A stretch of 58,214 nt of DNA from an uncultured Sphingomonas sp. (GCF_913777625.1 NZ_CAJYTI010000022.1:1-58214); one strand, 5' to 3'. Counted from the stretch's first letter, positions 1-9,416 are shown. Numbers and translations are program-made. Notes: generated by a model not told the origin, from the letters alone.

Positions 1-4
1 CTAG

Positions 5-844
5 GGCCTGTCTGCATTTAGCGGAGCCAGATCCTGGCGCATGCGAGATGGACGAATCCCATGAAGGCGGAGATCGTCTTCTCGCAGCGCAGGGCAATGC
101 GGCGGAAGCGTTTGAGTTTGTTGAAGAAGCACTCGATCTGGTGGCGCTCTTTGTAGAGCTGCCAGTCGATTGTCGGCTTTCGGGTCCGGCTGGAATTGGC
201 CTTGATCTGCGCCGTTGCGCCGAGATCATCGGCAATGAAGATGCGCAGCGGATCGGCATCATAGGCAGCATCTGCGATGACGTGACCAATGCCACGCAGG
301 CCTTTCAAGAGATCGTGCGCCTGTGGAGCGGCGCCACGTTGCCCCGGCGTCGGGTGGATACGGATCGGCAGTCCGATGGCATCGACGGCCGCGTGTAGCT
401 TGGTCGTCAGTCCGCCACGCGAACGGCCGATTGCGGTAGCTTCAGCCCCCCTTTTGCGCCGCTTGCGTCGGCGTGAACCTTCGAGATCGTGCTGTCGATC
501 AGGACATATTCGAAGTCCGGCGTGTCGGCCATCGCATGGAACAGCTTCTCCCAAACGCCAGCGTGCGACCAACGGCGGAACCGCGCATGGACCCCGCTCC
601 ATTTGCCGAACACCTCCGGCAGATCACGCCAGCGCGCTGCATTGCCCGCCATCCACAAAATGGCATCCACGAACAGCCAATTATCGACCCCGCTGCGCCC
701 ACGCAGCCCATCCCGCCCAGGAAGATGTTCCGCAATCCGCTCCCTTTGCTCGTCCGTCAGCGTGCGTCTGCTCATGACCTGGCTCCTTCACCAGCCTTGA
801 ATCAGAACGCACCGGTCATGGGAATCCTCAAATGCAGACACAGC
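5..844 (-). mobile_element. IS5-family (IS427-like) insertion sequence, complete
   Basis: An 840-bp element with imperfect terminal inverted repeats. Both ends carry TGTCTGCATTT (left 13-23; right, reverse strand, 836-826), and the terminal bases are partly conserved. The element is flanked on both sides by CTAG (1-4 and 845-848), which fits a short target duplication (CTAG, or only its central TA). It contains one transposase read in two overlapping frames. Family placement rests on the transposase sequence, the short end repeats and the small CTAG-type target. The left flanking gene lies outside the window. The right flank is the stop codon of the TetR gene. Confidence 0.9.
18..775 (-). CDS. 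IS5-family transposase made by -1 frameshifting
   Basis: DDE transposase in two overlapping frames. The first (775 down to 407, 122 aa) begins MSRRTLTDEQRERIAEHLPG, carries the N-terminal DUF4096-like domain and reaches the first catalytic Asp (VLIDST). The second, in the -1 frame and ending at 18, carries the rest of the catalytic core (GGLTTKLHAAVDA, then DAAYDAD and the final YKERHQIECFFNKLKRFRR with the catalytic Glu). The frames meet at a slippery run of four A and six G on the minus strand (455-446), read AAA GGG GGG in the first frame, which is the usual place for programmed -1 frameshifting in this group. The fused protein would be about 250 aa, a normal length, so the element is probably active and not a pseudogene. 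Confidence 0.88.
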
Positions 845-2080
845 CTAGGCGGTCAGCACGCGGTCGTCGAACAAGCCGAAGGCCAGGGTGGAGGCATAGA
901 ACGTCACCGCACGGTCGCGCGGCATGGTGCTTGCCCATTTGCGCATGTCGAACGCGGCATTCTGCAAGGCCATCACCGCCTGGCTCGCAACCAGAGGGTC
1001 GATCGGGCGGATCGTGCCTTCGGCGATGCCGTCGGAGAGCATGCCGGCAAAGCGACGGGCGATCCGGTTCGAGCGATCGAGCATGGTGTTGCGCACCGCC
1101 ACCGGCAGGCCCGACAGCGCCGTGGTGCGCAGCAGCGGCCCGCGCTCGGAAAACTGATAGTCGAGCAGCGTCGCGATGGTGCTTTCCAGCCGCGCCCATT
1201 GGGTGCCGGCATGGCGCTCCGCCAGGCGCTGGGCATCGGCGAGAATGTCGAAGCTGCGCTTGTAACAGGCGATCACCAGATCGTCCTTGGCGTCCAGATG
1301 GTGGTAGAAGCTGCCCTTGGTGACGTTCAGTTCCGATGCGATCCGCTGCACCGAGGCGCCGCGATAGCCGAGTTCGTTGATCAATCGGGTGGCCGCCAGC
1401 AGGAAGGCCTCGCGGCCGGGCTCCGGTTCCTCATGGACAAGGTCGAACAGCGCCGGCGCCCAGCGCTGCCCGGGGGCCGCAATGCCATGGCGGAACACAT
1501 CCATCAGCCGCGCCTCGACGCGCGGATATTCGTCGATCTCGTAGCGCGACATCCAGGCGTTCAGCCAGAAGCTGTTCTCCAGCAGCACATGGGCGCGCGC
1601 GCCGCGCAGATCGGTCTCGGCGCGGCTGCCCTCATTGCCCCACAGGCTGCGGGTCTTGCGGAAGATGTTGCGCCACCCGGCAAGCAGCTTGCCCTTGAGC
1701 GGCTCCTCCATCGCCCGCAGGTCCGAAAGGATCGCGACCGCCTGCTCCTCGCCGCGTCCGATCCGGGCCAGCCGCTCCATGTTGATCGCCAGGAAGCGTG
1801 CGACGCGCGCCTCCGGCGTCGGTTCGGCAAGCGCCTGGTCGAGGATGGCATCGAGCCAGGCCAGCGTCTGCTCGAACGCGGCTGCGGCCAGATCTTCCTT
1901 GCGCTTGAAATAATAGGTGACCGAGGTGGTGTTGAGCCCCACCCGCCGTGCGACGTCGGCGAAGGTCATGCCCTTCGCGCTCTGTTCGTTGATCGCGGCG
2001 GCGGCGGCGGCCAGGATGGCGTCGCGCTTGGCCTGGAACCGCTTCGTGTTGGTGGTCTCGATCGGGGTGGGCGATTGCAT
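845..2080 (-). CDS. TetR/AcrR-family regulator with two tandem TetR units
   Basis: 411 aa, about twice the usual TetR length. It has two DNA-binding domains, each followed by a helical ligand-type region. The first HTH is at about residues 13-60 (AILAAAAAAINEQSAKGMTF, then VARRVGLNTTSVTYYFKRKEDL). The second is at about 215-265 (INELGYRGASVQRIASELN, then KGSFYHHLDAKDDLV). It is divergent from the acyl-CoA dehydrogenase operon across 140 bp that hold an inverted repeat, so it most likely controls that operon, and the ligand may be an acyl-CoA or related intermediate (inference). The ATG at 2080 has no close alternative. Its TAG stop lies in the CTAG next to the insertion sequence, so the gene ends at the element but looks intact. 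Confidence 0.87.
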   Translation of the reverse strand: MQSPTPIETTNTKRFQAKRDAILAAAAAAINEQSAKGMTFADVARRVGLNTTSVTYYFKRKEDLAAAAFEQTLAWLDAILDQALAEPTPEARVARFLAINMERLARIGRGEEQAVAILSDLRAMEEPLKGKLLAGWRNIFRKTRSLWGNEGSRAETDLRGARAHVLLENSFWLNAWMSRYEIDEYPRVEARLMDVFRHGIAAPGQRWAPALFDLVHEEPEPGREAFLLAATRLINELGYRGASVQRIASELNVTKGSFYHHLDAKDDLVIACYKRSFDILADAQRLAERHAGTQWARLESTIATLLDYQFSERGPLLRTTALSGLPVAVRNTMLDRSNRIARRFAGMLSDGIAEGTIRPIDPLVASQAVMALQNAAFDMRKWASTMPRDRAVTFYASTLAFGLFDDRVLTA

Positions 2081-2163
2081 GGCGCGAGCTTAGCCGTTTC
2101 CGCCCCGCGCCAAAACGATTTTTTGAAGCTGGCGTGTGGTCAATTTGCTTCGGCGCGGGCCTT

Positions 2164-2184
2164 TACCGAATATCGGGTACGGTA
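2164..2184. promoter_or_regulatory. Candidate TetR operator in the divergent intergenic region
   Basis: Inverted repeat TACCG (2164-2168) and CGGTA (2180-2184) with an 11-bp spacer. Inside it is a second small palindrome, CCGAATATCGG (2166-2176). It lies 37 bp upstream of the acyl-CoA dehydrogenase start and 84 bp upstream of the TetR start, the usual place for an operator serving a divergent pair. Assignment to this regulator is inferred from position only. Confidence 0.5.
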
Positions 2185-2220
2185 TAGGCTCGCCCCAACG
2201 ACAAGCAGGAGAGCGATGCC

Positions 2221-3504
2221 ATGGACTTCACGCTGAACGCGCGCGAGACCCATTACCGCGATCGGGTGAAGGCCTTTATCGACGCTGAGATCCGTCCGCG
2301 CGAGGGCGACTATCGCGCTGCGGCGGCAGCCGCGGACCGCTGGTCGGTCAACCCGGTGCTGGAGGACGTGAAGAGCCGCGCCAAGGCTGCGGGCTTGTGG
2401 AATTTCTTCATGCCGCCGCATTCCGGCCAGTCCCATGTCGACGACAGCTTCGTGTTCGAGGGCGAGCAACTCACCAATCTGGAATATGCGCTGTGCGCCG
2501 AGGAAATGGGCCGGGTTGGCTGGGCGTCGGAGGTATTCAACTGTTCGGCGCCCGACACCGGCAACATGGAGGTGCTGCACCGTTACGGCACGCGGGCGCA
2601 GAAGGATGCGTGGCTGGCGCCGCTGATGCGAGGCGAGATCCGATCCGCCTTCCTGATGACCGAGCCGGCGGTCGCCTCGTCGGACGCCACCAATATCGAG
2701 ACGCGGATCGAACGCGACGGCGATCATTATGTGATCAACGGCCGGAAATGGTGGTCCTCCGGCGCGGGCGATCCGCGGTGCAAGATCGCCATCCTGATGG
2801 GCAAGACCGATGTCGGTGCCGCCAAACACGCCCAGCAAAGCATGATCCTGGTGCCGCTGGACACTCCCGGCGTCACCATCGAGCGCATGCTTTCGGTTTT
2901 CGGGTATGATCATGCACCGCATGGCCATGCCGAGATCGTGCTTCGCGACGTGCGGGTGCCGGCGAACCATCTGCTGCTCGGCGAAGGGCGCGGGTTCGAG
3001 ATCGCGCAAGGGCGTCTGGGGCCGGGGCGCATCCATCACTGCATGCGCACGATCGGGGTCGCGGAAGAAGCGATCGCCGCCATGGCGAAGCGCCTCGTTG
3101 CGCGGGTCGCATTCGGCAAGCGCATCGCCGATCACTCGATCTGGGAGCAGCGTATCGCCCGCGCCCGGATCGACATCGAGATGACCCGGCTGCTCTGCCT
3201 CAAGGCCGCCGACATGATGGACAAGGCCGGCAACAAGGCGGCGCAGCTCGAGATCGCGATGATCAAGGTGCAGGCGCCGGCGATGGCGCTGCAGATCCTC
3301 GACGACGCGATCCAGGCGCATGGCGGGGCAGGGGTGAGCGACGATTTCGACCTCGCGCACAACTGGGGCAGCGTGCGCACGCTGCGGCTGGCCGACGGAC
3401 CGGACGAGGTCCATGCCCGCGCCATCGCCCGCGCCGAATTCGGCAAATATGCCGCACAGAAGAGCGACCGGGCCAGTTCCGGCGATCTCGGCGTCAGCCG
3501 GTAA
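2221..3504 (+). CDS. Acyl-CoA dehydrogenase (ACAD10/11-like)
   Basis: 427-aa flavoprotein expected to make the alpha-beta double bond in an acyl-CoA. It shows the FAD/substrate motif [15 protein letters not shown] near residues 144-158, the [11 protein letters not shown] strand, and a C-terminal HGGAGVSDD and ADGPDEVH segment that is characteristic of the ACAD10/ACAD11 branch rather than the short-chain enzymes. The start follows CAGGAGAG a few bases upstream. It leads an operon with the alcohol dehydrogenase (11 bp gap), a phosphotransferase-fold protein and an SDR. In animals ACAD10/11 proteins fuse the kinase-like and dehydrogenase domains; here they are separate neighbours, which supports joint function on hydroxylated or branched acyl-CoAs. 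The substrate is not known. Confidence 0.9.
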   Translation: MDFTLNARETHYRDRVKAFIDAEIRPREGDYRAAAAAADRWSVNPVLEDVKSRAKAAGLWNFFMPPHSGQSHVDDSFVFEGEQLTNLEYALCAEEMGRVGWASEVFNCSAPDTGNMEVLHRYGTRAQKDAWLAPLMRGEIRSAFLMTEPAVASSDATNIETRIERDGDHYVINGRKWWSSGAGDPRCKIAILMGKTDVGAAKHAQQSMILVPLDTPGVTIERMLSVFGYDHAPHGHAEIVLRDVRVPANHLLLGEGRGFEIAQGRLGPGRIHHCMRTIGVAEEAIAAMAKRLVARVAFGKRIADHSIWEQRIARARIDIEMTRLLCLKAADMMDKAGNKAAQLEIAMIKVQAPAMALQILDDAIQAHGGAGVSDDFDLAHNWGSVRTLRLADGPDEVHARAIARAEFGKYAAQKSDRASSGDLGVSR

Positions 3505-3515
3505 GGCGCGGGCAC

Positions 3516-4601
3516 ATGAAAGCCGCCGTCCTGTTCGAGGCCAAGACGCCGCTCCAGATCGAGGAGGTGCAGGTTTCCAAGCCGGGCCCCCGCGAAGTGC
3601 TGATCCGCACTGCGGCGGTAGGGGTCTGCCGGTCCGACCTTCATTTCGTCGACGGTGCCTTCTCGCATCCGGTGCCGACCGTGCCGGGCCATGAAGCGGC
3701 AGGCATTGTCGAGGCCGTTGGCTCGGACGTGGCCCGGCTGCGTCCCGGCGACCATGTCATCACCTTCCTCACTGCCTTTTGCGGGTCGTGCGAAATGTGC
3801 GTGAGCGGCCGCCCCTCGTTGTGCATCGATCCCTCGACGCGGCGGCCGGCGGATGCCGAACCGCGACTGAAGCTCGCCAGCGGTGCGCCGCTCGCGCCGT
3901 TCCTCAATCTCTCCGCCTTTGCCGAGATGATGCTGGTGCACGAAAATGCCTGCGTTGCGATCAACAAGGACATGCCGCTCGACCGTGCCGCGCTGCTCGG
4001 CTGCGCGGTGATCACCGGCGCGGGAGCGGTCTTCAACGACAGTCGCGTGCGCCCTGGCGAAAGCGTGGCGGTGATCGGGGCAGGCGGCATCGGGCTGGCG
4101 GCAATCAATGCCGCGAAGATCGCCGGTGCGGGGCAGATCCTCGCGCTCGACCCGGTCGAGGAAAAGCGTGCGCTGGCGAAGAAGATGGGGGCCACCCACG
4201 TCTTCGATCCCGCGGCGGAAAACATCGTCAAGCAGGTGCTCGCGCTGACCGATGGCGGCGTGCATTACGCGATCGAGGCCGTTGGGCGTCCCGCCACCGC
4301 CGAGCTCGCCTGGCAGATCCTGCGCCGGGGAGGCACCGCCACGATCCTCGGCATGATCGCGCCGGGTCAGAGCGTCACCCTGCCGGGCCCCAGCTTCCTT
4401 ACCGGCAAGAAGATCCAGGGGTCACTGCTCGGCAGCACGCGTTTCCCAATCGACATGCCACGGCTGGTCCAGCTCTATCTCGACGGGGTGCTCGATCTCG
4501 ACACGTTGGTCGCCGAGCGGATCGGCCTGCCGCAGGTGAACGATGCGCTGGAGAAGCTGCGCCAAGGCACCAGCGTCCGCTCGGTGATCGCGTTCGCATG
4601 A
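3516..4601 (+). CDS. Zinc-dependent alcohol dehydrogenase (MDR superfamily)
   Basis: 361 aa. The catalytic zinc site is visible as Cys38 (GVCRSDLH) and His59-Glu60 (GHEAAG). The structural zinc site is Cys89, Cys92, Cys95 and Cys103. The NAD(P)-binding Rossmann motif is VIGAGGIGLAA in the middle of the chain. Family members oxidise alcohols or aldehydes with NAD(P). It sits 11 bp after the acyl-CoA dehydrogenase and overlaps the next gene by ATGA, so the four genes are probably co-transcribed and act in one catabolic route. The substrate cannot be read from the sequence. Confidence 0.9.
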   Translation: MKAAVLFEAKTPLQIEEVQVSKPGPREVLIRTAAVGVCRSDLHFVDGAFSHPVPTVPGHEAAGIVEAVGSDVARLRPGDHVITFLTAFCGSCEMCVSGRPSLCIDPSTRRPADAEPRLKLASGAPLAPFLNLSAFAEMMLVHENACVAINKDMPLDRAALLGCAVITGAGAVFNDSRVRPGESVAVIGAGGIGLAAINAAKIAGAGQILALDPVEEKRALAKKMGATHVFDPAAENIVKQVLALTDGGVHYAIEAVGRPATAELAWQILRRGGTATILGMIAPGQSVTLPGPSFLTGKKIQGSLLGSTRFPIDMPRLVQLYLDGVLDLDTLVAERIGLPQVNDALEKLRQGTSVRSVIAFA

Positions 4602-5614
4602 GCGACCTGGATGAAATCCGCCTCGCCGCCTGGGGCGCCGCGAACGTCCCCGGTTTTGCTGGACCGCTAACCGTGGCAAAGTTCCCAGGCGGACAGAGCA
4701 ACCCAACCTATCGTGTTGATTCTAGATCCGGAAGCTATGTGCTTCGGCGCAAGCCCTTCGGGACGATCCTGCCCTCGGCCCATGCGGTGGAGCGCGAATA
4801 TCGGCTGATCGCCGCGCTGCACCCGGCGGGCTTTCCGGTCGCACGGCCCTATGCGCTGTGCGAGGACCGCCAGGTGATCGGCGCGCCTTTCTACCTGATG
4901 GAAATGGTCGAGGGGCGCACGCTGTGGGACGGCTCGCTGCCCGGCATGTCGCCGCCGGAGCGGACCGCCATCTACCACGCGATCGTCGACACGCTCGCCG
5001 CGTTGCACCGCATCGATCCGGAGACGGTCGGGTTGGGCGACTATGGCAAGCCCGGCAATTATTTCGCCCGCCAGGTCGAGCGCTGGACCCGCCAGTACCG
5101 CGCCAGCCAGACCGACGATCTGCCCGAGATGGAACGGCTGATCGAATTCCTGCCGCGCACCGTGCCCCCGCAGACGCGCACCAGCATCGTCCATGGCGAC
5201 TATCGGATCGACAACATGATCTTCGCGGCCGACCGGCCCGAGGTGCTGGCGGTGCTCGACTGGGAGTTGTCGACGCTCGGCGATCCGCTGGCGGACTTCT
5301 CCTATTTCCTGATGAACTGGGTGACCGAACCCGAGGGGCGCTCGGGCGTCAAAGGCCTGGCGGGGCCGGCGACGGGGATCCCGACGATCGAGGAGATGGT
5401 CGCCCGCTACTGTGCCGCCACCGGATCCGACGGCGTGCCGGATCTCGACTGGTACTTCGCGTACAACCTGTTCCGCCTCACCGGCATCGTCCAGGGTATC
5501 AAGAAGCGGATGATCGACGGCAATGCCTCGAGCGCGCAGGCGGCGGCGACCGTCGAGCGGCTGCCGGGGCTGGCGTCGGCGGCGTGGCATTTCGCACAAA
5601 GGGCAGGGGCATGA
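4598..5614 (+). CDS. Aminoglycoside-phosphotransferase-fold kinase of the ACAD10/11-associated type
   Basis: 338 aa. The start is the ATG at 4598 that overlaps the previous stop (ATGA); the frame stays open further upstream only as a shadow of the alcohol dehydrogenase. The kinase-like fold shows [12 protein letters not shown] (nucleotide loop), YVLRRKP with the invariant Lys, the catalytic loop HGDYRIDN (Asp201, Asn206) and the metal-binding DWE (Asp221). This branch (choline/aminoglycoside kinase family) regularly accompanies acyl-CoA dehydrogenases, and the related ACAD10/11 proteins phosphorylate 4-hydroxyacyl-CoAs before dehydration. A role in catabolism of hydroxylated acyl-CoA is therefore more likely than antibiotic resistance (inference). 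Confidence 0.87.
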   Translation: MSDLDEIRLAAWGAANVPGFAGPLTVAKFPGGQSNPTYRVDSRSGSYVLRRKPFGTILPSAHAVEREYRLIAALHPAGFPVARPYALCEDRQVIGAPFYLMEMVEGRTLWDGSLPGMSPPERTAIYHAIVDTLAALHRIDPETVGLGDYGKPGNYFARQVERWTRQYRASQTDDLPEMERLIEFLPRTVPPQTRTSIVHGDYRIDNMIFAADRPEVLAVLDWELSTLGDPLADFSYFLMNWVTEPEGRSGVKGLAGPATGIPTIEEMVARYCAATGSDGVPDLDWYFAYNLFRLTGIVQGIKKRMIDGNASSAQAAATVERLPGLASAAWHFAQRAGA

Positions 5615-6396
5615 ACTTCGCGGGCAAGGTAGCGGTGGTGACCGGCGCTGCCTCGGGCATCGGCCGGGCTACGGTCCGCGCCTTTGCGGCGGCCGGGGCG
5701 CAGGTGGTCGCGGCGGATCGCTCGGCTACGGTTACCGATACGATCACCGGGCTGCCGGACGCGCTGGCGGTGGAGATGGACGCGGGCGACGAGAGCGACG
5801 TCCAGCGGCTGGTAGAGGGCGCGTGCGCCCATTTTGGCGGCATCGATATCTTCTACGCCAACGCCGGGATCAGCGGCGGCACGGCAGGCATTTTCGACGC
5901 AGATATAGCGCTTTGGACCGAAGTCCTGCGGGTCAATCTGATCGGGACGGCGCTTGCGATCAAGCACGCCGCGCCACGCATCGTCGCGCGCGGCGGCGGC
6001 GCGATCCTGTGCACTGCGAGCGTCGCCGGGCTGCGATCGGGGGCGGGGGGCACGCCCTATTCGGCTTCCAAGGCCGGGGTGATCAACCTGGTGCAGACCG
6101 CAGCGCAGCAGCTCGCTACGTCCGGCGTGCGGGTCAACGCGATCTGCCCGGGCCTGATCGAGACCGGCATGACGCAACGCGCCTTCGACTATGCACGCGA
6201 GCGAGGCAAGGAAGACAAGCTCGGCCATCTCAATCCCTTGCGTCGCGCCGGTCGACCGGAAGAAATCGCGCAGGTGGCGCTGTTCCTCGCCTCCGACGCG
6301 GCAAGCTATGTCAACGGGCAGGCCATCGCGGTGGACGGCGGGCTTTCTGCCAGCCATCCGGTCACGCGTCAGGAATTCGGCCGCGCGGCCTTCTGA
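5611..6396 (+). CDS. Short-chain dehydrogenase/reductase (SDR)
   Basis: 261 aa, classical SDR size. It has the cofactor motif TGAASGIG (residues 11-18), NAG at 84-86 and the catalytic set Asn109, Ser137, Tyr150 and Lys154 (YSASK). The PG motif and the C-terminal GQAIAVDGG are also present. Asp36 after the second strand suggests preference for NAD over NADP. The ATG overlaps the stop of the kinase-like gene (ATGA), which makes it the last gene of the acyl-CoA dehydrogenase operon. It probably oxidises a hydroxyl group of a pathway intermediate; the substrate is unknown. Confidence 0.9.
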   Translation: MNFAGKVAVVTGAASGIGRATVRAFAAAGAQVVAADRSATVTDTITGLPDALAVEMDAGDESDVQRLVEGACAHFGGIDIFYANAGISGGTAGIFDADIALWTEVLRVNLIGTALAIKHAAPRIVARGGGAILCTASVAGLRSGAGGTPYSASKAGVINLVQTAAQQLATSGVRVNAICPGLIETGMTQRAFDYARERGKEDKLGHLNPLRRAGRPEEIAQVALFLASDAASYVNGQAIAVDGGLSASHPVTRQEFGRAAF

Positions 6397-6450
6397 TCCT
6401 TCGCTGTTTTTCGCTTCCACGCTTGTCTTGTCCCTCCCGTACAGGCAAGG

Positions 6451-6464
6451 TGGTAGCGCTAACG
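6451..6464. promoter_or_regulatory. LacI-type operator
   Basis: GGTAGC-GCTAAC at 6452-6463 is a near-perfect palindrome with the central CG typical of LacI/GalR-family operators, and it resembles the TGGTAGCGCTAACG boxes seen before sugar-use genes in sphingomonads. It lies 23 bp upstream of the glycosidase start, where a repressor would block transcription. No lacI gene is in the window, so the regulator is encoded elsewhere. Confidence 0.6.
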
Positions 6465-6486
6465 TGAATGGGATCGGGAGAGGTAC

Positions 6487-8040
6487 ATGCGAACGGCTGT
6501 TGCGACGCTCGCCTTGGCGGGCGCGCTATTGGGCGCCACGTCGGCACCAGCGCAGGACCGCACGATCCGGATCGATGCCACCAAGCCGCTGGGACCCGTC
6601 GATCGCTTCTTCGATCTGTCGATCGGCTCGGATTTTCCCGGCACCTTGGCGCGGCCGGATAGCCAGGCGCAGCTTGCGACCGCCGTGCCCGAACTCGGGT
6701 TCCGCTATATCCGCTTCCACGCCATCTTCCACGACGTGCTGAAGACGGTGCAGCGGCAGGGCGACAGGATCGTCTATGACTGGTCGGGCATCGACAAACT
6801 CTATGACGACCTGCTCGCCAAGAAGATCAAGCCGTTCGTCGAACTGGGCTTCACGCCGGAGGCGCTGAAGACGTCGGACAACAGCATCTTCTACTGGAAG
6901 GGCAACACCTCGCACCCGCAACTGGAGGGCTGGCGCACCCTGATCGACGCCTTCGCCCGCCACCTGCTCCAGCGCTATGGCCAGCAGGAAGTGCGCAGCT
7001 GGTATTTCGAGGTGTGGAACGAACCGAACCTCGATGGCTTCTGGGAAAAGGCGGACCAAAGGGCCTATTTCGAGCTGTACGACGTCACCGCCCGCACGCT
7101 GAAGGCAGTGGACCCGGCACTGCGCGTTGGCGGGCCGTCGACCGCAGGGGCCGCCTGGGTGCCGGAATTCCTCGCGCATGTCGCCGCGAGCAAGGCGCCG
7201 GTCGATTTCGTGACCACGCACACCTACGGCGTCGACGGCGGCTTTCTCGACGAAAAGGGGCAGCAGGACACCAAGCTTTCGGCCAGCAAGGACGCGATCA
7301 TCGGCGACGTGCTGAAGGTCCGCAAGGAAATCGCCGCCTCCGCCTTTCCCGCGCTGCCGCTCTATTTTACCGAGTGGAGCACCAGCTACACCCCGCGCGA
7401 CGCGGTGCACGACAGCTATGTCAGTGCGCCGTATATCCTCACCAAGCTGAAGGGCGTGGCCGGGGCGGTGCAGGGCATGAGCTACTGGACCTATACCGAC
7501 CTGTTCGAGGAGCCGGGGCCGCCGCCCACGCCCTTCCATGGCGGCTTCGGGCTGATGAACCGTGAGGGCATCCGCAAGCCCGCCTGGTTCGCCTACAAAT
7601 ATCTGAACGCCGTGCGCGGCCAGGCGCTCGCCACGGGCGACGGCTACAGCCTGGCCGCAAAGGATGGCAACAGCGTGGTGGCGCTGGTGTGGGACTGGCA
7701 CCAGCCCGAACAGAAGGTCAGCAATCGGCCCTTCTACACCCGGATCGTACCCGCCAAGGCCGAGGCACCCGCCGAACTTACGGTGACGGGTCTGGTGCCG
7801 GGCAGCTATCGGCTGCGCGTGCAGCGCACCGGCTACCGCCATAACGATGCCTATTCGGCCTATCTCGATCTCGGCATGCCTAAGGCGCTCTCGACTGCGC
7901 AGATCGCGCAACTCCAGGCGCTCACGCGGGATGTGCCGGAGGAGACGAAGGTCACGGTTGGCCGTACCGGTCGACTCTCCTACCGCCTGCCGCTGAACAC
8001 GAACGACATCGCATTGGTGACGATTTCGCCCGCACGTTGA
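6487..8040 (+). CDS. Secreted GH39-family glycosidase (beta-xylosidase type)
   Basis: 517 aa. An N-terminal signal peptide (about residues 1-22, ending SAPAQ) points to the periplasm. The TIM-barrel shows the GH-A motifs of family 39: VWNEPN with the acid/base Glu179 and LYFTEWS with the nucleophile Glu296. After the barrel (about residue 385) comes a beta-rich C-terminal region. GH39 enzymes release xylose, arabinose or iduronic acid from oligosaccharides; xylosidase is the best guess because the next gene works on glucuronate, the other sugar of glucuronoxylan. A LacI-type operator precedes it. The exact substrate is not shown by the sequence. Confidence 0.85.
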   Translation: MRTAVATLALAGALLGATSAPAQDRTIRIDATKPLGPVDRFFDLSIGSDFPGTLARPDSQAQLATAVPELGFRYIRFHAIFHDVLKTVQRQGDRIVYDWSGIDKLYDDLLAKKIKPFVELGFTPEALKTSDNSIFYWKGNTSHPQLEGWRTLIDAFARHLLQRYGQQEVRSWYFEVWNEPNLDGFWEKADQRAYFELYDVTARTLKAVDPALRVGGPSTAGAAWVPEFLAHVAASKAPVDFVTTHTYGVDGGFLDEKGQQDTKLSASKDAIIGDVLKVRKEIAASAFPALPLYFTEWSTSYTPRDAVHDSYVSAPYILTKLKGVAGAVQGMSYWTYTDLFEEPGPPPTPFHGGFGLMNREGIRKPAWFAYKYLNAVRGQALATGDGYSLAAKDGNSVVALVWDWHQPEQKVSNRPFYTRIVPAKAEAPAELTVTGLVPGSYRLRVQRTGYRHNDAYSAYLDLGMPKALSTAQIAQLQALTRDVPEETKVTVGRTGRLSYRLPLNTNDIALVTISPAR

Positions 8041-8082
8041 GGAAAGCTTAGGCGGGCAGGGCTAGGATAGCCCCCTTGATGT

Positions 8083-8127
8083 CTGACCAATCCTGCCAGA
8101 CTTGACAGAAGTGGCTGGATTGGTCAG
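8083..8127. promoter_or_regulatory. Long inverted repeat upstream of mannonate dehydratase
   Basis: CTGACCAATCC (8083-8093) and GGATTGGTCAG (8117-8127) form a perfect 11-bp inverted repeat with a 23-bp spacer, ending 36 bp before the manD start. TGACCA/TGGTCA half-sites are typical of GntR/FCD-type regulators of hexuronate and related acids. It could be two operator half-sites or a hairpin; the spacing of about three helical turns between centres favours regulator binding. The assignment is an inference. Confidence 0.5.
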
Positions 8128-8163
8128 GCCGGTTGCAACGCTCAGCCTCGCAGGGATAGCTCC

Positions 8164-9372
8164 ATGAAGATCGTTTCGGCCAAGGTTATCGTAACCTGCC
8201 CCGGCCGCAATTTTGTAACCCTGAAGATCCATACCGACCAGGGCGTGTACGGCATCGGCGACGGCACGCTGAACGGCCGTGAGCTTTCGGTCGTTTCCTA
8301 TCTCGAGGATCACGTGATCCCCTGCCTGATCGGCATGGATCCGCGCCGGATCGAGGACATCTGGCAGTATCTCTATCGCGGGGCCTATTGGCGTCGCGGC
8401 CCGGTGACGATGCGCGCGATCGCGGCCGTCGACATGGCGTTGTGGGACATCAAGGGCAAGATGGCCGGCATGCCGGTGTACCAGCTGCTCGGTGGCCGCA
8501 GCCGCGACGGCGTGATGGTCTATGGTCATGCCAATGGCAGCGACATCGACGAGACCGTCGATGCCGTCGGCCAGTATATCGACATGGGCTACAAGGCGAT
8601 CCGCGCCCAGACCGGCGTGCCGGGCATCAAGGATGCGTACGGCGTCGGCCGCGGCAAGCTCTATTACGAACCCGCCGATGCGGCGCTGCCTTCGGTCACC
8701 GGCTGGGATACCCGCAAGGCGCTCAACTATGTGCCCAAGCTGTTCGAGAAGCTGCGCGCCACCTATGGCTTCGACCATCATCTGCTGCACGACGGCCACC
8801 ACCGCTACACGCCGCAGGAAGCCGCCAACCTCGGCAAGATGCTCGAGCCCTATCAGCTCTTCTGGCTGGAGGACGTGACCCCGGCCGAGAACCAGGAGGC
8901 GTTCAAGCTGATCCGCCAGCACACCGTCACGCCGCTGGCGGTGGGCGAGATCTTCAACACGATCTGGGACGCCAAGGACCTGATCCAGAACCAGCTGATC
9001 GACTATCTGCGCGCGACGGTGGTCGGCGCCGGCGGCCTGACCCATCTGCGTCGCCTCGCCGATCTGGCCAGCCTCTACCAGATCCGCACCGGCTGCCATG
9101 GTGCGACCGATCTGTCGCCGGTGACGATGGGCTGCGCGCTGCACTTCGACACCTGGGTCCCGAATTTCGGCATCCAGGAATATATGCGCCATTCCGAAGA
9201 GACCGATGCGGTGTTCCCGCACGATTACCATTTCGACAAGGGCTATCTGTTCTGCGGTGAGGCGCCGGGCCACGGTGTCGACATCGACGAGGATCTGGCG
9301 GCAAAATATCCGTACAAGCCGGCCTATCTGCCGGTCGCCCGCCTCGAAGACGGGACGATGTGGAACTGGTGA
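8164..9372 (+). CDS. manD: D-mannonate dehydratase, enolase superfamily
   Basis: 402 aa, the same length as the characterised Novosphingobium enzyme as I recall it. The important residues fall at the same numbers: Tyr159 and His212 (general acid/base), and metal ligands Asp210, Glu236 and Glu262. These mark the high-activity ManD class rather than the low-activity RspA-like proteins. It dehydrates D-mannonate to 2-keto-3-deoxygluconate in glucuronate catabolism. The ATG follows a weak AGGGATAG. It is preceded by a long inverted repeat and followed by a strong terminator, so it is probably monocistronic. With the upstream GH39 enzyme it fits use of glucuronoxylan-type plant polysaccharide. Confidence 0.93.
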   Translation: MKIVSAKVIVTCPGRNFVTLKIHTDQGVYGIGDGTLNGRELSVVSYLEDHVIPCLIGMDPRRIEDIWQYLYRGAYWRRGPVTMRAIAAVDMALWDIKGKMAGMPVYQLLGGRSRDGVMVYGHANGSDIDETVDAVGQYIDMGYKAIRAQTGVPGIKDAYGVGRGKLYYEPADAALPSVTGWDTRKALNYVPKLFEKLRATYGFDHHLLHDGHHRYTPQEAANLGKMLEPYQLFWLEDVTPAENQEAFKLIRQHTVTPLAVGEIFNTIWDAKDLIQNQLIDYLRATVVGAGGLTHLRRLADLASLYQIRTGCHGATDLSPVTMGCALHFDTWVPNFGIQEYMRHSEETDAVFPHDYHFDKGYLFCGEAPGHGVDIDEDLAAKYPYKPAYLPVARLEDGTMWNW

Positions 9373-9416
9373 TCCGCGACGGGGCGGCCCTGGCCGCCCC
9401 GCTCATCGAAAAAAAA

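Noticed and set aside
473..2236. 587-codon open frame on the plus strand opposite the TetR gene
   Set aside because: Antisense shadow of a high-GC gene; Arg/Gly/His-rich without domain motifs, and the TetR frame is clearly real.
2140..3414. Long minus-strand frames opposite the acyl-CoA dehydrogenase and alcohol dehydrogenase (also 3132-4265)
   Set aside because: Composition typical of reverse-strand shadows; no motif and no ribosome site.
3779..4597. 5' extension of the kinase-like gene
   Set aside because: This part is an out-of-frame reading of the alcohol dehydrogenase; the ATGA overlap at 4598 gives the family N-terminus.
4598..5614. Antibiotic-resistance aminoglycoside phosphotransferase
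   Set aside because: The fold is shared, but sequence type and operon with an acyl-CoA dehydrogenase fit the ACAD10/11-associated family.
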